The notes beneath the pieces are model-generated. The model did not search any database. It saw nothing but the letters and a program-made list of their open reading frames with translations, and had not been told where the DNA came from. This document shows, in pieces, positions 1 through 11,600 of a stretch of 45,541 nt of DNA (its first letter is position 1; every line of letters starts with the position of its first letter). The DNA is taken from NCBI GenBank assembly GCA_027620815.1, contig JAQCDH010000002.1, positions 1 to 45,541 of the forward strand. The letters run 5' to 3'. This stretch comes from Bacillota bacterium. GTDB taxonomy: Bacteria > Bacillota_I > Bacilli_A > Acholeplasmatales > Acholeplasmataceae. The position numbers and the translations under genes are program-made.

Positions 1-973
1 CTAAATTATAAGTTGCAAGCGGATCTTTTCTCAATGATGCTTGATGTAATAACTCATAAATACGCAAATGATCTTTTGGTGTTTCTTTCATCAGTGACAT
101 GGCAAGTTGATTCATGGATACAACATGACTCAATGTAACTGCTTTTTCTAAATAAAATCTTGATTTGTCTAGGTCTTTTAAGGTTCCTTTTCCATTTGCA
201 TACGCAAGACTTAACATATATAGTGCGTGCGGGTGATCAAATGAGGCTGCTTTCTCCATTAAAGTAAATGCGTTATCGTGTTGTTTTTGTTTGATGTAGA
301 TGTTAGCTAAAGCAAAACTTGCATGCGACAACTCTAAGTCAGAACTTTTTTGTAAATAATAAATCGATTCCATGTCTTCTTTCTTAGAGAGATGCATCAT
401 CGCTTTCTTAAATAATAATAGGGCATCATTTGCCTGAATGCCTTTTTCCATAAATGACACGCTTAAAGATTGATTAAAATATTTCCCTTTTTTTTGAAAT
501 AACTGATAAAGCGTGTCATAACTTTCAAGAAGGTGTTGTTCGGATGCGATTTGAAAATAGTGGATGGCTTCTTCTTGGTTGGTTTTCATAAACATGCCTT
601 GGTATAACAAGCTACCATACAGGTGACATGCAAAAGGATCTTTTGCATGAACATATCTCATTAATAAGGGTTGTGCTTCAAGAAAGATTTGATACGCTTT
701 GACTGGATGATAATAAGGTAATTTTTCTACTTGTAAATATTTTGCATATAGTGTCATTGAAAGTGGGTCTTTTTTATCATACCCTTTTTCTAATTGCTCC
801 ATGATTCTTATTAAATGACTTTGATCCACATTAAGTCGTTCTAATAGTTTTGCATAATAAAAATGATACTCACCTTCATATGTATGAAGGTGTTGATTGA
901 TTTCATAGAGTGCTTCATTCATAGATAGTTGTTGATTTGACTCAAAAAAATAATGTTTTAATAACGGGGTCAT
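1..973 (-). CDS. Sel1/TPR-like repeat protein, C-terminus cut by window edge
   Basis: Open minus frame from ATG at 973..971 to the window edge (missing from ORF track because it is open): [34 protein letters not shown]...; contains Sel1-like units (YYLQKSSDLELSHASFALANIYIKQKQHDNAFTLMEKAASFDHPHALYMLSLAYANGKGTLKDLDKSRFYLEKAV). Start overlaps the stop of the next gene (ATGA). Confidence 0.75.
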   Translation of the reverse strand, partial: MTPLLKHYFFESNQQLSMNEALYEINQHLHTYEGEYHFYYAKLLERLNVDQSHLIRIMEQLEKGYDKKDPLSMTLYAKYLQVEKLPYYHPVKAYQIFLEAQPLLMRYVHAKDPFACHLYGSLLYQGMFMKTNQEEAIHYFQIASEQHLLESYDTLYQLFQKKGKYFNQSLSVSFMEKGIQANDALLLFKKAMMHLSKKEDMESIYYLQKSSDLELSHASFALANIYIKQKQHDNAFTLMEKAASFDHPHALYMLSLAYANGKGTLKDLDKSRFYLEKAVTLSHVVSMNQLAMSLMKETPKDHLRIYELLHQASLRKDPLATYNL

Positions 974-1551
974 AAATAAGCCTTTATCAAACGTTCGTAA
1001 ATATCATAACCTTGTTGATTTAAATGAAGTCCATCAATATGAAGTGATTGACATAAGACATCTCCACATAAAAACGCATCATACATATTAATGATAATTG
1101 CATTTGAAATGTTATTTTTCATCTTTTCTTTTAATTCAAATACGCGTTTAGATGTTCTTGGTTGATCTTGGATTTCAAAATAAGAAGGGTCAATTGGAAG
1201 CGGTAAAATCACATGTACATCATACATGGATAGCGCGTCAACAATTCGTTGAATTCTTGATACAATTGTGTCGTCATCATCATTTGTAAAGACGATATCA
1301 TTGGTGCCTATATGAATAAATACACGGTGAGGTTGCCACATATGAATCGCATCTAATCGTTTCATTAAACCTTCTGTGGTATCACCAGCAATCCCTTGTT
1401 TATGAATATCAATGGTAGGTTTATAATACGCAACCATGGAATCACCAACAAGAATGTTATTCACTTTTTTTGGATACGCATGGAAATGTTTTACTTTAGT
1501 TTCATAATCTTTTTGAATGACATCCCATATGGGTTTGAATTTTGGATTCAT
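970..1551 (-). CDS. SGNH/GDSL-type hydrolase family protein
   Basis: VGDSMVAYY (GDS block), GTND block, and C-terminal [10 protein letters not shown] (DxxH) motif; start overlaps uvrB stop. Confidence 0.85.
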   Translation of the reverse strand: MNPKFKPIWDVIQKDYETKVKHFHAYPKKVNNILVGDSMVAYYKPTIDIHKQGIAGDTTEGLMKRLDAIHMWQPHRVFIHIGTNDIVFTNDDDDTIVSRIQRIVDALSMYDVHVILPLPIDPSYFEIQDQPRTSKRVFELKEKMKNNISNAIIINMYDAFLCGDVLCQSLHIDGLHLNQQGYDIYERLIKAYL

Positions 1552-3497
1552 GAACTTTTCAACTCCATTAATGCATCTCTTAATTCAGCGGCACGTTCAA
1601 AATCAAGTGCTTTTGCTGCATCTAACATCGCTTTCTCTATTTCTCTAATCAGTTTCTTTTTATTTTCTTTATTCATGACTTTTTTAACTTTGTCTTCACC
1701 AATCACTTGACGAATGGAGATATCATCACGAATCGCTTTTTGAATGGTAATCGGTTCTGTCCCATGTGTTTCATTAAAGTCTTGTTGCTTCTTGCGTCTT
1801 CTATCTGTTTCTTTGATTGCGTAATCCATTGCTGAACTCATTGAATCTGCATATAAAATAACACGTCCATTTTGGTTCCTAGCGGCACGACCAATCGTTT
1901 GAACAAGTGAGCGTTCACTTCTTAAAAACCCTTGTTTATCCGCATCTAGTATCGCAACCAAACTAACCTCAGGTAAATCAAGACCTTCTCTAAGTAAGTT
2001 AATGCCGATTAACACATCATAAATACCTTTTCGTAAATCAGTTAATATTTGAATACGCTCAAGTGACTTAATTTCACTATGTAAATAGGCGACTTTTAGA
2101 CCCATCTTTTTAAAATAAGCCGTTAAATCTTCACTCATACGAATCGTTAACGTTGTGACTAAAACGCGTTCATTTTTCTTTGTTCTTTCTTGAATTTCAA
2201 AAAAGAGATCATCCATTTGACCCATTGTTTTTCTTACTTCAACAATTGGATCTAGTAAATAGGTTGGACGAATGATTTGTTCAACGACTGGGAGTTTTTT
2301 CTCTAATTCATAATCTCCAGGTGTCGCTGATAAATAAACCACTTTATCAACTTTGTGTTCAAACTCTTCAAATTGTAAAGGCCTGTTATCAAGAGCAGAT
2401 GGTAATCGAAAGCCGTGATCAACAAGTGTTGTTTTTCTTGAACGGTCACCAAAATACATCCCTCTAATTTGAGGCATCGTGACATGTGATTCATCAATGA
2501 TCATTAAAAAATCTTTCCCGAAGAAATCAATTAAAGTAGAAGGTGTTTCACCAGCTTCACGAAGTGCTAAGTGTCTTGCATAGTTTTCAATCCCGCTACA
2601 AAAGCCGATTTCAGTCATCATTTCAATATCATATTTCGTACGTTGTTCGATACGTTGCGCTTCTAGTAATAAATTACGTTCTTTAAAATATAAAATTTGA
2701 TCTTGCAGTTCGTTTTTAATACGACGAATCGATTCTTGAAGTTTTTCTTTATCCGTAACAAAGTGTGATGCAGGAAACAAGGTCATCATTTCCATTTGAT
2801 CGATGGTCTGTCCTGTTAAGACATCAAACCGTTTAATCGAATCAATTTCTTTTCCAAATAAAGAAACGCGAATACCATGTGCATGCTCATATGCAGGAAT
2901 GATTTCTATGACATCCCCTCTGACACGAAAGGTGCCTCTATGAAAATCAATATCATTACGTTCATACGTCATGTGAACAAGTTCGTTTAAAATACCATCT
3001 CGTCCAATCTTATCACCTTTACGTAACACGAGCATGGAACCTTGGTAATCTTCAGGATCACCAATTCCATAAATACAAGATACTGATGCAACAACAATCA
3101 CATCATCCCGCTCTAATAACGAAGAGGTTGCACTATGTCTAAGTTCATCAATTTCATCATTAATAGACGCATCTTTTTCAATATATAAATCTTTTCCGAC
3201 GACATACGCTTCTGGTTGATAATAATCATAATATGAAATAAAATATTCAACGCGATTATTTGGAAAAAACGCTTTTAATTCAGCGTATAATTGTCCAGCT
3301 AATGTTTTATTTGGCGCGAGTACAAGTGTTTTTTTACCTAATGTTTGAATGATGTTTGCCATTGTATAGGTTTTACCTGTTCCTGTTGCACCAAGTAAGA
3401 CTTGTTGTTTGTGTGTATTAAAATTTTGAACGAGTATTTTAATTGCCTCAATTTGATCACCGCGTGGTTCAAAAGGGGCTTGTAAGTTAAATATCAT
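1548..3497 (-). CDS. uvrB: Excinuclease ABC subunit B
   Basis: [17 protein letters not shown] Walker [12 protein letters not shown], helicase motifs, C-terminal UVR-like segment [27 protein letters not shown]. Confidence 0.97.
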   Translation of the reverse strand: MIFNLQAPFEPRGDQIEAIKILVQNFNTHKQQVLLGATGTGKTYTMANIIQTLGKKTLVLAPNKTLAGQLYAELKAFFPNNRVEYFISYYDYYQPEAYVVGKDLYIEKDASINDEIDELRHSATSSLLERDDVIVVASVSCIYGIGDPEDYQGSMLVLRKGDKIGRDGILNELVHMTYERNDIDFHRGTFRVRGDVIEIIPAYEHAHGIRVSLFGKEIDSIKRFDVLTGQTIDQMEMMTLFPASHFVTDKEKLQESIRRIKNELQDQILYFKERNLLLEAQRIEQRTKYDIEMMTEIGFCSGIENYARHLALREAGETPSTLIDFFGKDFLMIIDESHVTMPQIRGMYFGDRSRKTTLVDHGFRLPSALDNRPLQFEEFEHKVDKVVYLSATPGDYELEKKLPVVEQIIRPTYLLDPIVEVRKTMGQMDDLFFEIQERTKKNERVLVTTLTIRMSEDLTAYFKKMGLKVAYLHSEIKSLERIQILTDLRKGIYDVLIGINLLREGLDLPEVSLVAILDADKQGFLRSERSLVQTIGRAARNQNGRVILYADSMSSAMDYAIKETDRRRKKQQDFNETHGTEPITIQKAIRDDISIRQVIGEDKVKKVMNKENKKKLIREIEKAMLDAAKALDFERAAELRDALMELKSS

Positions 3498-3531
3498 ATG
3501 ATCACCACTTCTATTATATCAAGAGAATGAA

Positions 3532-3554
3532 AAAACGCCGAATATCGGCGTTTT
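3532..3554 (-). terminator. Intrinsic terminator downstream of ppdK on the plus-coordinate left side (ends in T6 on minus strand)
   Basis: AAAACGCCGA-ATA-TCGGCGTTTT inverted repeat, 10-bp stem, T run on minus strand, right after ppdK stop. Confidence 0.85.
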
Positions 3555-3559
3555 ATGTG

Positions 3560-6184
3560 TTATCTTGGGTTTTTGATTTGTGCATGTGCGGCTGCAAGTC
3601 TTGCAATCGGCACTCTAAATGGAGAACATGACACGTAAGATAATCCAATATTGTGGCAGAATTCAACGGATGATGGGTCACCACCGTGTTCACCACAAAT
3701 TCCTAATTTAAGATTTGGACGTGCTTCTTTACCTAACGTCGATGCCATTTTCATAAGTTTACCAACACCACGTTGATCGATATGTTGGAATGGATCTTCT
3801 TCAAATATTTTCTGTTCGTAGTAATCGCCTAAGAATGTTGCTGCATCATCACGAGAAAATCCAAACGTCATTTGCGTTAAGTCGTTCGTACCGAAACTGA
3901 AGAATTCAGCTTCTTTTGCAATTTCATCTGCAAGTAATGCCGCACGAGGAATTTCAATCATGGTACCTACTAAGTACTTAAGATCAATCCCAGATGTTTT
4001 AATAATTGCATCTGCGGTTTCAACAACCACTTTTTTAATTGCTTTTAATTCACGGACTTCACCAACAAGTGGAATCATGATTTCTGGAATGACAGTAAGT
4101 CCTTCTTTCGTCACTTCAATGGCTGCTTCAATGACAGCTTGTGTTTGCATACGTGCAATTTCTGGATAGGTTACAGATAAACGTACACCACGGTGTCCTA
4201 ACATTGGGTTTGTTTCATGTAAGGAATCAATGACTTGTTGTAAGTCTTTAAATGACATATTCATTTCTTTTGCAAGTGCTTCAATGTCATCTTTTTGTGT
4301 TGGTAAGAATTCATGTAGTGGTGGATCCAAGTAACGAATGGTTACGGCGTACCCTTTCATTGCTTTGTATAATCCTTTGAAGTCTTCTCTTTGCATTGGA
4401 AGTAATTTTGCAAGTGCTTTTTCTCTTGCTTCTACATTTGGTGCAACGATCATTTCACGCATTGCTGCAATTCTTGATTCTTCAAAGAACATATGTTCTG
4501 TTCGACATAAACCAATGCCTTGTGCACCAAAGTCATATGCGACCGTTGCATCATGTGGATTGTCAGCATTGGCACGAACATCTAGTTTACGAATTTCATC
4601 TGCCCAACCCATGATGACGCCAAAGTTTCCTGAGACCGTTGCATCTACAGTTTTGACTTCTTTGTTATATACTTTACCAGTTGACCCATCTAATGAAATC
4701 CAGTCGCCTTCTTTAAATGTTTGACCATTGACTGTGAATGTTTTGTTGTGTTCATCAATACGTAATTGGGATGCACCTGATACACAGCATTTACCCATAC
4801 CACGGGCAACGACTGCTGCGTGAGATGTCATACCCCCACGTGCTGTTAAAATTCCTGATGCAACAATCATTCCTTCGATATCTTCAGGTGATGTTTCAAC
4901 TCGTACTAAAATCACAGGTTGTTTTGTTTCAGCAACCATTTCTCTTGCACGGTCTGCATCAAATGCAACACGTCCTGTCGCTGCTCCTGGAGATGCATTT
5001 AGACCTGTTGTTAAGACTTCAGCATTTGCTAAATCTTCAGCATCAAATTGTGGATGTAATAATGTATCTAATTGGTTTGGTTCTACTTTGAGTAATGCTT
5101 GTTCTTTTGTAAGGACACCTTCATTGACTAAATCAATGGCGATTTGTAAAGCTGCTTGTGAGGTACGTTTACCATTACGTGTTTGTAAGAAATAAAGTTT
5201 TCCTTGTTCGATGGTAAATTCCATATCTTGCATGTCTTTATAATGTGCTTCTAAAATATCAACAAGTCTAACGAATTCGTTATAAACAGCTGGGTTATCT
5301 GTTGCAAGTTCAACAATTGGTTTTGGTGTACGAATCCCGGCAACAACGTCTTCACCTTGTGCATTAAATAAGTATTCACCATATAATTCTTTTTCACCAG
5401 TTGATGGGTTTCTAGAAAATGCAACCCCTGTTCCTGATGTTTCGCCCATGTTACCAAAGACCATGCCTTGAACGTTAACAGCAGTTCCCCAGTTATAAGG
5501 AATTTGGTGTAAACGACGGTATGTGTTTGCACGTGGGTTATCCCATGAACGGAAAACCGCAGTAATGGATTCAATGAGATGTTCTTTTGGGTCTTGTGGG
5601 AAAGGTTGACCTTTTAATTGTTCGTATTTTGTTAAAAATTGAGAAACAAGTTCTTTTAAGTCGTTTGCATCTAAATCTGTATCTGCTTCAACGCCTTTTG
5701 CTTCTTTCATTTTTTCTAATAAGTGTTCGTAATTTGATTTTGGAATGTCCATGACAACATCACTAAACATTTGAATAAAACGACGATATGAGTCATATGC
5801 AAAACGTGGATTATTTGTTTTTTTAGCAAGTCCTTCAACAGAAATATTATTTAAACCTAAGTTTAAAATGGTATCCATCATCCCTGGCATTGACGCACGA
5901 GATCCCGAACGCACTGAAACTAAAAATGGTTCATTCGCATCGCCAAATTTTTTTCCACTTTCTTTTTCAGTTGCAGTTAATGCTGCAAAAATTTGATCTA
6001 TGATGTCTTGAGAAATAGTTTTTCCTGCATCATAATAAGCATTACATGCTTCTGTCGTCACTGTAAATCCTTGTGGAACTGGTAATCCTAAACGAGACAT
6101 CTCTGCTAAGTTTGCACCTTTACCTCCAAGGAGGTTACGCATGGATTGATCGCCATCTTTGAATAAGTATACGTATTTACTCAT
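3560..6184 (-). CDS. ppdK: Pyruvate, phosphate dikinase
   Basis: GGKGANLAEM N-terminus, GGMTSHAAVVARGMG catalytic His region, FSFGTNDLTQMTFGFSRDD, GICGEHGGDP motifs; 874 aa. Confidence 0.97.
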   Translation of the reverse strand: MSKYVYLFKDGDQSMRNLLGGKGANLAEMSRLGLPVPQGFTVTTEACNAYYDAGKTISQDIIDQIFAALTATEKESGKKFGDANEPFLVSVRSGSRASMPGMMDTILNLGLNNISVEGLAKKTNNPRFAYDSYRRFIQMFSDVVMDIPKSNYEHLLEKMKEAKGVEADTDLDANDLKELVSQFLTKYEQLKGQPFPQDPKEHLIESITAVFRSWDNPRANTYRRLHQIPYNWGTAVNVQGMVFGNMGETSGTGVAFSRNPSTGEKELYGEYLFNAQGEDVVAGIRTPKPIVELATDNPAVYNEFVRLVDILEAHYKDMQDMEFTIEQGKLYFLQTRNGKRTSQAALQIAIDLVNEGVLTKEQALLKVEPNQLDTLLHPQFDAEDLANAEVLTTGLNASPGAATGRVAFDADRAREMVAETKQPVILVRVETSPEDIEGMIVASGILTARGGMTSHAAVVARGMGKCCVSGASQLRIDEHNKTFTVNGQTFKEGDWISLDGSTGKVYNKEVKTVDATVSGNFGVIMGWADEIRKLDVRANADNPHDATVAYDFGAQGIGLCRTEHMFFEESRIAAMREMIVAPNVEAREKALAKLLPMQREDFKGLYKAMKGYAVTIRYLDPPLHEFLPTQKDDIEALAKEMNMSFKDLQQVIDSLHETNPMLGHRGVRLSVTYPEIARMQTQAVIEAAIEVTKEGLTVIPEIMIPLVGEVRELKAIKKVVVETADAIIKTSGIDLKYLVGTMIEIPRAALLADEIAKEAEFFSFGTNDLTQMTFGFSRDDAATFLGDYYEQKIFEEDPFQHIDQRGVGKLMKMASTLGKEARPNLKLGICGEHGGDPSSVEFCHNIGLSYVSCSPFRVPIARLAAAHAQIKNPR

Positions 6185-6202
6185 TGTATTTCCTTTCTTT
6201 TA

Positions 6203-7153
6203 TTAAGCTATTTTTTTATATAATTTATAAAGTGGATTTTTAGGTCGTGGGAAGCCAACGACATTGGCAAATGGTAAATGCACCATTTGTGAATCACGAA
6301 TACCTACAACAACACCATGGATGCCATCATTAAGTATTTCTGTGGCATATGTTCCCATACGCGATGCTAAAATTCTATCTTCACTATCTGGATGACCACC
6401 ACGTTGAATATACCCTAATACGGTTGCACGTGATGCAAACCCAGATAATTCTGTAATTTCTTTGGCAAGTGCATGGACATCAAACATGTTTTCAGTAACA
6501 ACGATAATCGCATGTCTTCTGCCTTTTTCTTTGTGTTTTTTTAATGTTTCAATAATATCTTCTTTTTTTACAGGATTTTCAGGTGTCACAATGAATTCTG
6601 CACCCCCACAAATCCCTGCAAACAACGCTAAATCACCACAACTTCTCCCCATCACTTCAACAATCGAACAACGTTGATGAGATTGAGAGGTATCTCTTAA
6701 TTTATCTAAAGCATCCACAATCGTTTCAACAGCAGTTGAAAATCCAATGGTATAATCTGTGCCTGCAATATCATTATCAATCGTACCAGGAAGTCCAATG
6801 ACTTTAAATCCTAACTTTGATAAATCCATCGCACCTCGGTATGTACCATCTCCACCAATAGCAATGAGTGCTTCGATGTTTCTATTTTTCATATTTTCAA
6901 TGGCTTTTTTTTGATAAGCGACATCATGAAATTCAGGGACTCTTGCAGTGCCTAAAAACGTTCCACCTGAACTTAACATACCAGAGACACTTTGATGATC
7001 AAGTAAAACCATATCATCATCAATGAGCCCTTGATAACCGTCTTTTACACCATAAACATGGTGCCCTAAAGATTCTGCTGAACGTACGACTGCACGGACA
7101 GCTGCATTCATGCCTGGTGCATCGCCACCAGAGGTTAAAACAGCAATATTCAT
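6203..7153 (-). CDS. pfkA: ATP-dependent 6-phosphofructokinase
   Basis: [24 protein letters not shown] and PGTIDNDI (Gly residues typical of ATP-type PFK); 316 aa. Confidence 0.95.
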   Translation of the reverse strand: MNIAVLTSGGDAPGMNAAVRAVVRSAESLGHHVYGVKDGYQGLIDDDMVLLDHQSVSGMLSSGGTFLGTARVPEFHDVAYQKKAIENMKNRNIEALIAIGGDGTYRGAMDLSKLGFKVIGLPGTIDNDIAGTDYTIGFSTAVETIVDALDKLRDTSQSHQRCSIVEVMGRSCGDLALFAGICGGAEFIVTPENPVKKEDIIETLKKHKEKGRRHAIIVVTENMFDVHALAKEITELSGFASRATVLGYIQRGGHPDSEDRILASRMGTYATEILNDGIHGVVVGIRDSQMVHLPFANVVGFPRPKNPLYKLYKKIA

Positions 7154-7184
7154 AATGTTCCTTTCAATACAAAATACCTTAAAT

Positions 7185-7198
7185 ATTATAACATATAA
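7185..7198 (-). promoter_or_regulatory. Candidate pfkA promoter -10 region (TTATATGTTATAAT, extended -10 TGTTATAAT)
   Basis: Consensus TATAAT with TGn extension, in the divergent intergenic region upstream of pfkA; same 14-mer occurs upstream of plsX. Confidence 0.6.
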
Positions 7199-7286
7199 TC
7201 ACCATGCACATACGCAAAACCCTTTAATTTTTATCTTTTTACTAAAGATATCTCATTTATGATAAAATAAAAGAAAAACGAAAGAG

Positions 7287-8540
7287 ATGTCAACCATGAA
7301 AAATTTAGTTGGAAATGCATTGTTAGGACAATCCGGAGGTCCAACTTCAGTCATTAATGCCAGTGCCGCTGGTGTTTTTATTGAAGCACTCAACCAAGAA
7401 AACATCACGGGTGTTTTTGGAGCAGTTCACGGAATTAAAGGAATTTTAGAAGAAGATTTTATTGATATTTCTAAAGAAGATTTAGACGAGTTAAAACGTC
7501 TTAAAAATACACCTTCTTCATCCATCGGTAGCGTCCGTTATAAATTAAAAGATCCTAAAAAAGATGATTCAGAATATAAACGTTTACTTGAAGTCTTTAG
7601 AAAATATAACATCCGTTATTTCTTTTATAACGGTGGTAATGATTCCATGGATACCTGTAATAAAATCTCTAAATTCTTTAAAAAAGAAGGCTTTGATTGC
7701 AATGTCATGGGGGTTCCTAAAACCATTGATAATGACTTAAATGTGACCGATCACTCACCAGGATACGGGAGTGCTGCGAAATATGTTGCAACCACATTTA
7801 TGGAATTATTTCATGATGCAACCGTTTATGATCAACCGATGATTACCGTGGTTGAAGTCATGGGTCGTAATGCAGGATGGTTAACAGCTGCTGCTGCGCT
7901 TGCTCAGTATAAAGGTCAAGGACCTGACTTATTGTATTTACCAGAAAAAACATTTGATCCAGAAGTTTTCTTCAGTGATGTTGATAAAGTCTTAAAACAA
8001 AAAGGAAAAGTGATAGTTGCCGTTTCTGAAGGCATTAAAACTAAAGATGGTAAATATGTTCCTGAACTGTATCAAGAACTTAAAAAAGATGCGTTTGGAC
8101 ATGCGCAATTAGGTGGAACAGCACAAGCACTTGTTTCAGAACTAGGAAACCGTTTCAATGTTAAATTACGTGCCATTGAATTTTCATTGATGCAACGAAG
8201 TGCCGCACATCTAGCTTCTAAAGTGGATGTCACAGAAGCATATAATGCAGGACGTAAAGCGGTACAAGCTGCGGTCGCTGGTGTCACAGATAAAATGATT
8301 GGATTTAAACGTGTGTCATCTCATCCTTATAAAATTAAGTATGTCAGAATCCCACTTCAAAAAGCAGCCAATGAAGAACAAAAAGTCCCTCTCCATTGGA
8401 TTAAAGAAGATAACACAGGACTCACACAAGACTATATTGATTATGCCTTACCTTTAATACAAGGTGATGAAAAAGCAAAACTAGAAGATGGACTTCCAAG
8501 ATTTGCAAAACTTAAAAAAATTAGAGTACAAAAAAAATAA
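7287..8540 (+). CDS. PPi-dependent (PPi-type) 6-phosphofructokinase
   Basis: GQSGGPTSVINASAAG N-terminus, GGNDSMDT and PKTIDNDL (Asp and Lys at the positions separating PPi-type from ATP-type PFKs), VVEVMGRNAGWL; 417 aa. Start could be the ATG three codons downstream. Confidence 0.88.
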   Translation: MSTMKNLVGNALLGQSGGPTSVINASAAGVFIEALNQENITGVFGAVHGIKGILEEDFIDISKEDLDELKRLKNTPSSSIGSVRYKLKDPKKDDSEYKRLLEVFRKYNIRYFFYNGGNDSMDTCNKISKFFKKEGFDCNVMGVPKTIDNDLNVTDHSPGYGSAAKYVATTFMELFHDATVYDQPMITVVEVMGRNAGWLTAAAALAQYKGQGPDLLYLPEKTFDPEVFFSDVDKVLKQKGKVIVAVSEGIKTKDGKYVPELYQELKKDAFGHAQLGGTAQALVSELGNRFNVKLRAIEFSLMQRSAAHLASKVDVTEAYNAGRKAVQAAVAGVTDKMIGFKRVSSHPYKIKYVRIPLQKAANEEQKVPLHWIKEDNTGLTQDYIDYALPLIQGDEKAKLEDGLPRFAKLKKIRVQKK

Positions 8541-8541
8541 C

Positions 8542-8573
8542 AAAACAGGTCATCTCTTTAGATGACCTGTTTT
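8542..8573 (+). terminator. Intrinsic terminator after PPi-PFK
   Basis: AAAACAGGTCATC-TCTTTA-GATGACCTGTTTT, 13-bp perfect stem. Confidence 0.9.
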
Positions 8574-8583
8574 TATTTATAAA

Positions 8584-8611
8584 AAAACACTTCCTAATAA
8601 AGGAAGTGTTT
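8584..8611 (-). terminator. Intrinsic terminator of the giant CvpA-like gene
   Basis: Minus strand AAACACTTCC-TTTATTA-GGAAGTGTTTTTTT, immediately after the gene's stop. Confidence 0.8.
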
Positions 8612-8620
8612 AACAATCAA

Positions 8621-11600
8621 TTATGGTAACAATCCGAGTAAACTATCAATAATACCAGAATCTAATTCTTCAAGTAGTTGTAGAATTGCTGCATCATTCA
8701 CATCATTTTCATCAAGTCCTGTTATAACAGCTTGTAGACTTGTCACATCTGTAATGTTAAGTAATTCAACTGCTTCTATCACTGCTAAAATTTCTTCTTG
8801 AGTAATTTCACCAGTTACTGCTAATACTTCATTAGGAATCGCAACAGATTGTTGATTTTGAATGAGACCATCAATAACAGCGTATAAGTATGCTGAGGCT
8901 AAGACAGTTTCTCTTTCAGCAGGAGTTAATGCTGTAAAGACTTCAAATGAGAAATCAAGTTCATCTATTGTTGTAATTTCAAGGACAGCAAACGCTTCAA
9001 CAAGATTTCTTAATTCTTCAGCAGTTAATCTTCTTTGACCATCCACAACAACAAAGCTATCTGATGGTAAGTTAAATGACTCTGGTGTTTCACTAAATAA
9101 GTCTAATACTGCTTCAGATAAGAAGAGTCTTGAAAGTTTTTCTCTTAAGTAACTTGATGCTAAGAAACGATCTAAGTCATCTTCGTTTGTATCTGCATTG
9201 ATGTTTTCACCAATTAAATCAGTAATGAAATTAAAGACATTTTCATCAAGTGCTGTTGGATCAACTGGAACATACGTCACTGCAGTTAATAATGCTTTAA
9301 GTTCTGCTCTTGAAATATATTCGACACTAAATCCTTCGTCAGCTTTAAGATCACTTGGAACGCCTAAATCAACATTACCAAATAAATCTACAAGCGCTTC
9401 TGGTAAGAAAGGTAATAAGACATCATCTAAGTTTTCATTATCTAAGTATTGACCAATCACTGTGTATACAATATTTGAATTTAAGATGACATCAATACGT
9501 TGATTTTCAAAATCATCTGTGACTGCATAGCCTCTTAATAATCCGAGTGCAGTTGTAATACTTGGTGATTCTACTAAGTCTGCCATCATCTGTCTTACTG
9601 TGTCTATATCCATGAGTCCTAAGACATACAAGACATCTGCAAGTGCTTCAAGTTCAGAAACAAGAACAAATCCATTTGCATCTAATAATGTAGCATCAAG
9701 TTCAACGAATGTTGAAGGGACAGTTGCGATATCTTGACGATCATTTGCAACTTTAATTGCGTATGCTTGTAGTGCTTCATTTTGAATGGCATTCGATGCA
9801 TAACTCATTAAGATATTAGAATCAAATAAGACATCTAACTCTCCAGCTGCATATAAATCATCTAATGTATTAAAGGTAAATAATCCATTAGAGTTTAAGA
9901 AAACATCTGCAATATCTCTTAACGTTAATAATTCTGAAGCAAGTAATACTTTATTTGCATCAAGTGCATTTTCACTTAATACGAATAATGAACTTTCAAG
10001 TGGAACGTTATTGAGTAAATCGCTATCAATTGCAACAAATTCTCTTGCAATTTCAATGACTGTGTCAAGCACACTATATGGCTGGTAAGAGACATTGAGT
10101 AATTTATCAGCAACAGCAACAATAAAGTCTGATTCTAAAATAAATTCTAAGTTTGTTTTTCCATCAGTTCCTACCAAGTCTAAAACTTCAATGAAGTCAT
10201 TTAATCCTGCTAAATCTAATGTGTATTGATTTTCTGAGAAATCAATTCTTAAACCAGCAAGTATCAATGCTTCCAAGTCATCACTGTTCATAATAAACAT
10301 ATCATATTCAGTACTGAACGTAAATAATCCATATTTAGGAGATGTGAAGTCTAAGAAACGACCATCGATATCAAGTGATGCTTCAAAGAGTGTAACTGCG
10401 AAATCATTTGCAACGTTTGCTAACATGTTTCTATTGAGTGAACTTGTTAAGAAGTTAGATACAACGCCTAATACGATTTCAGATTCAGCAAGTAATGCAA
10501 CATCTGCTGGATCTACTGCTCTAACGAGACCAGCAAATTCTGCGACTTCTTCAACAGTTCTTTCTAGGAATAAATCTCTAACAATATTTAAACCAGAAGC
10601 ATCTTTAACATCAACTAAGATCGAAATAAGAGGTTTTAATAACGCTTGTAACGAATTATTTTTTAACGTATTATTTTCTATAATATTTGCAGGTAATTCT
10701 AATTCATATCCATAGACATTTTCAACAATGAGTTGTCCTAGTTCAAATAATTTTAATGCAGATGCTCTAAAGATTTCAGAATCATCTAATACACCAAATG
10801 TTTGATTAAATACAACTGGATCATTAAATGGATCAATCACATCTAGTGATAATGTTCTAAAGCTTGAATTTGTAAATTCAGTGACTTTGTTTGAAGAAAG
10901 TTCAATATTTTCATTGAGTGCACCCGCAAATGCAATGACAAACTTCACAAGTCTGTTATATTCTGCTGTCCATGCAACACCAGATGCAAATTGTACTTCA
11001 AGTGATGCTGGTACATCAAAATACAATCTTAATGCTGGCATATCTTCTACCATTAACATGAGTTGTTTAAAGTTTGCTACAAGTAATTTAGAATATGTAT
11101 TGCCTTCTTCAGCAACCATGAAGTTTTCAAATGCAGCACTTGTTAATAGTGGACCAAAATCTAATCCTTCAACGCCTAAAACTTCATTTGTTTCTTCATG
11201 TAAATAATGTGAAGTTGCATACACAAGATTTAAGGCAACACCTAATTCATAAGCTGCATCAAAATCTTGTGGAACAACAACATTCGCTGCTCCTAAATTA
11301 TTAAGTGCTTCTAAGAACAATGAACGGTCTAACGCTTGAACGAGTTGTAATGATGTTAATCTTTGTACAACAATTGTTGCATCCGCAGCTGATAAGCTAC
11401 CAAATGCATTTCCTGCTGCAGCTAAGTTTTCTAAGCTTAAATCTTGAGAAATGGTATATAGTCCTTCAAGCGATGTAAATTTGTACCCAACTTCAACAAC
11501 ATCGAGTAAGGTTAGGATTTCTTGAATGACATTAATACTTACTTCAGTTCCTAAAATAGGTTCAACAAGTGTATTTAATGTATGGTCTGCAGTAGCGACT

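Noticed and set aside
1396-1710. Plus-strand ORF (104 aa) and similar antisense ORFs across the track (e.g. 3960-4169, 4338-4724, 9198-9452, 10344-10715, 10881-11207, 17407-17637, 42608-42865)
   Set aside because: All lie antisense to well supported genes, have low-complexity translations and no SD/family signal; typical shadow ORFs.
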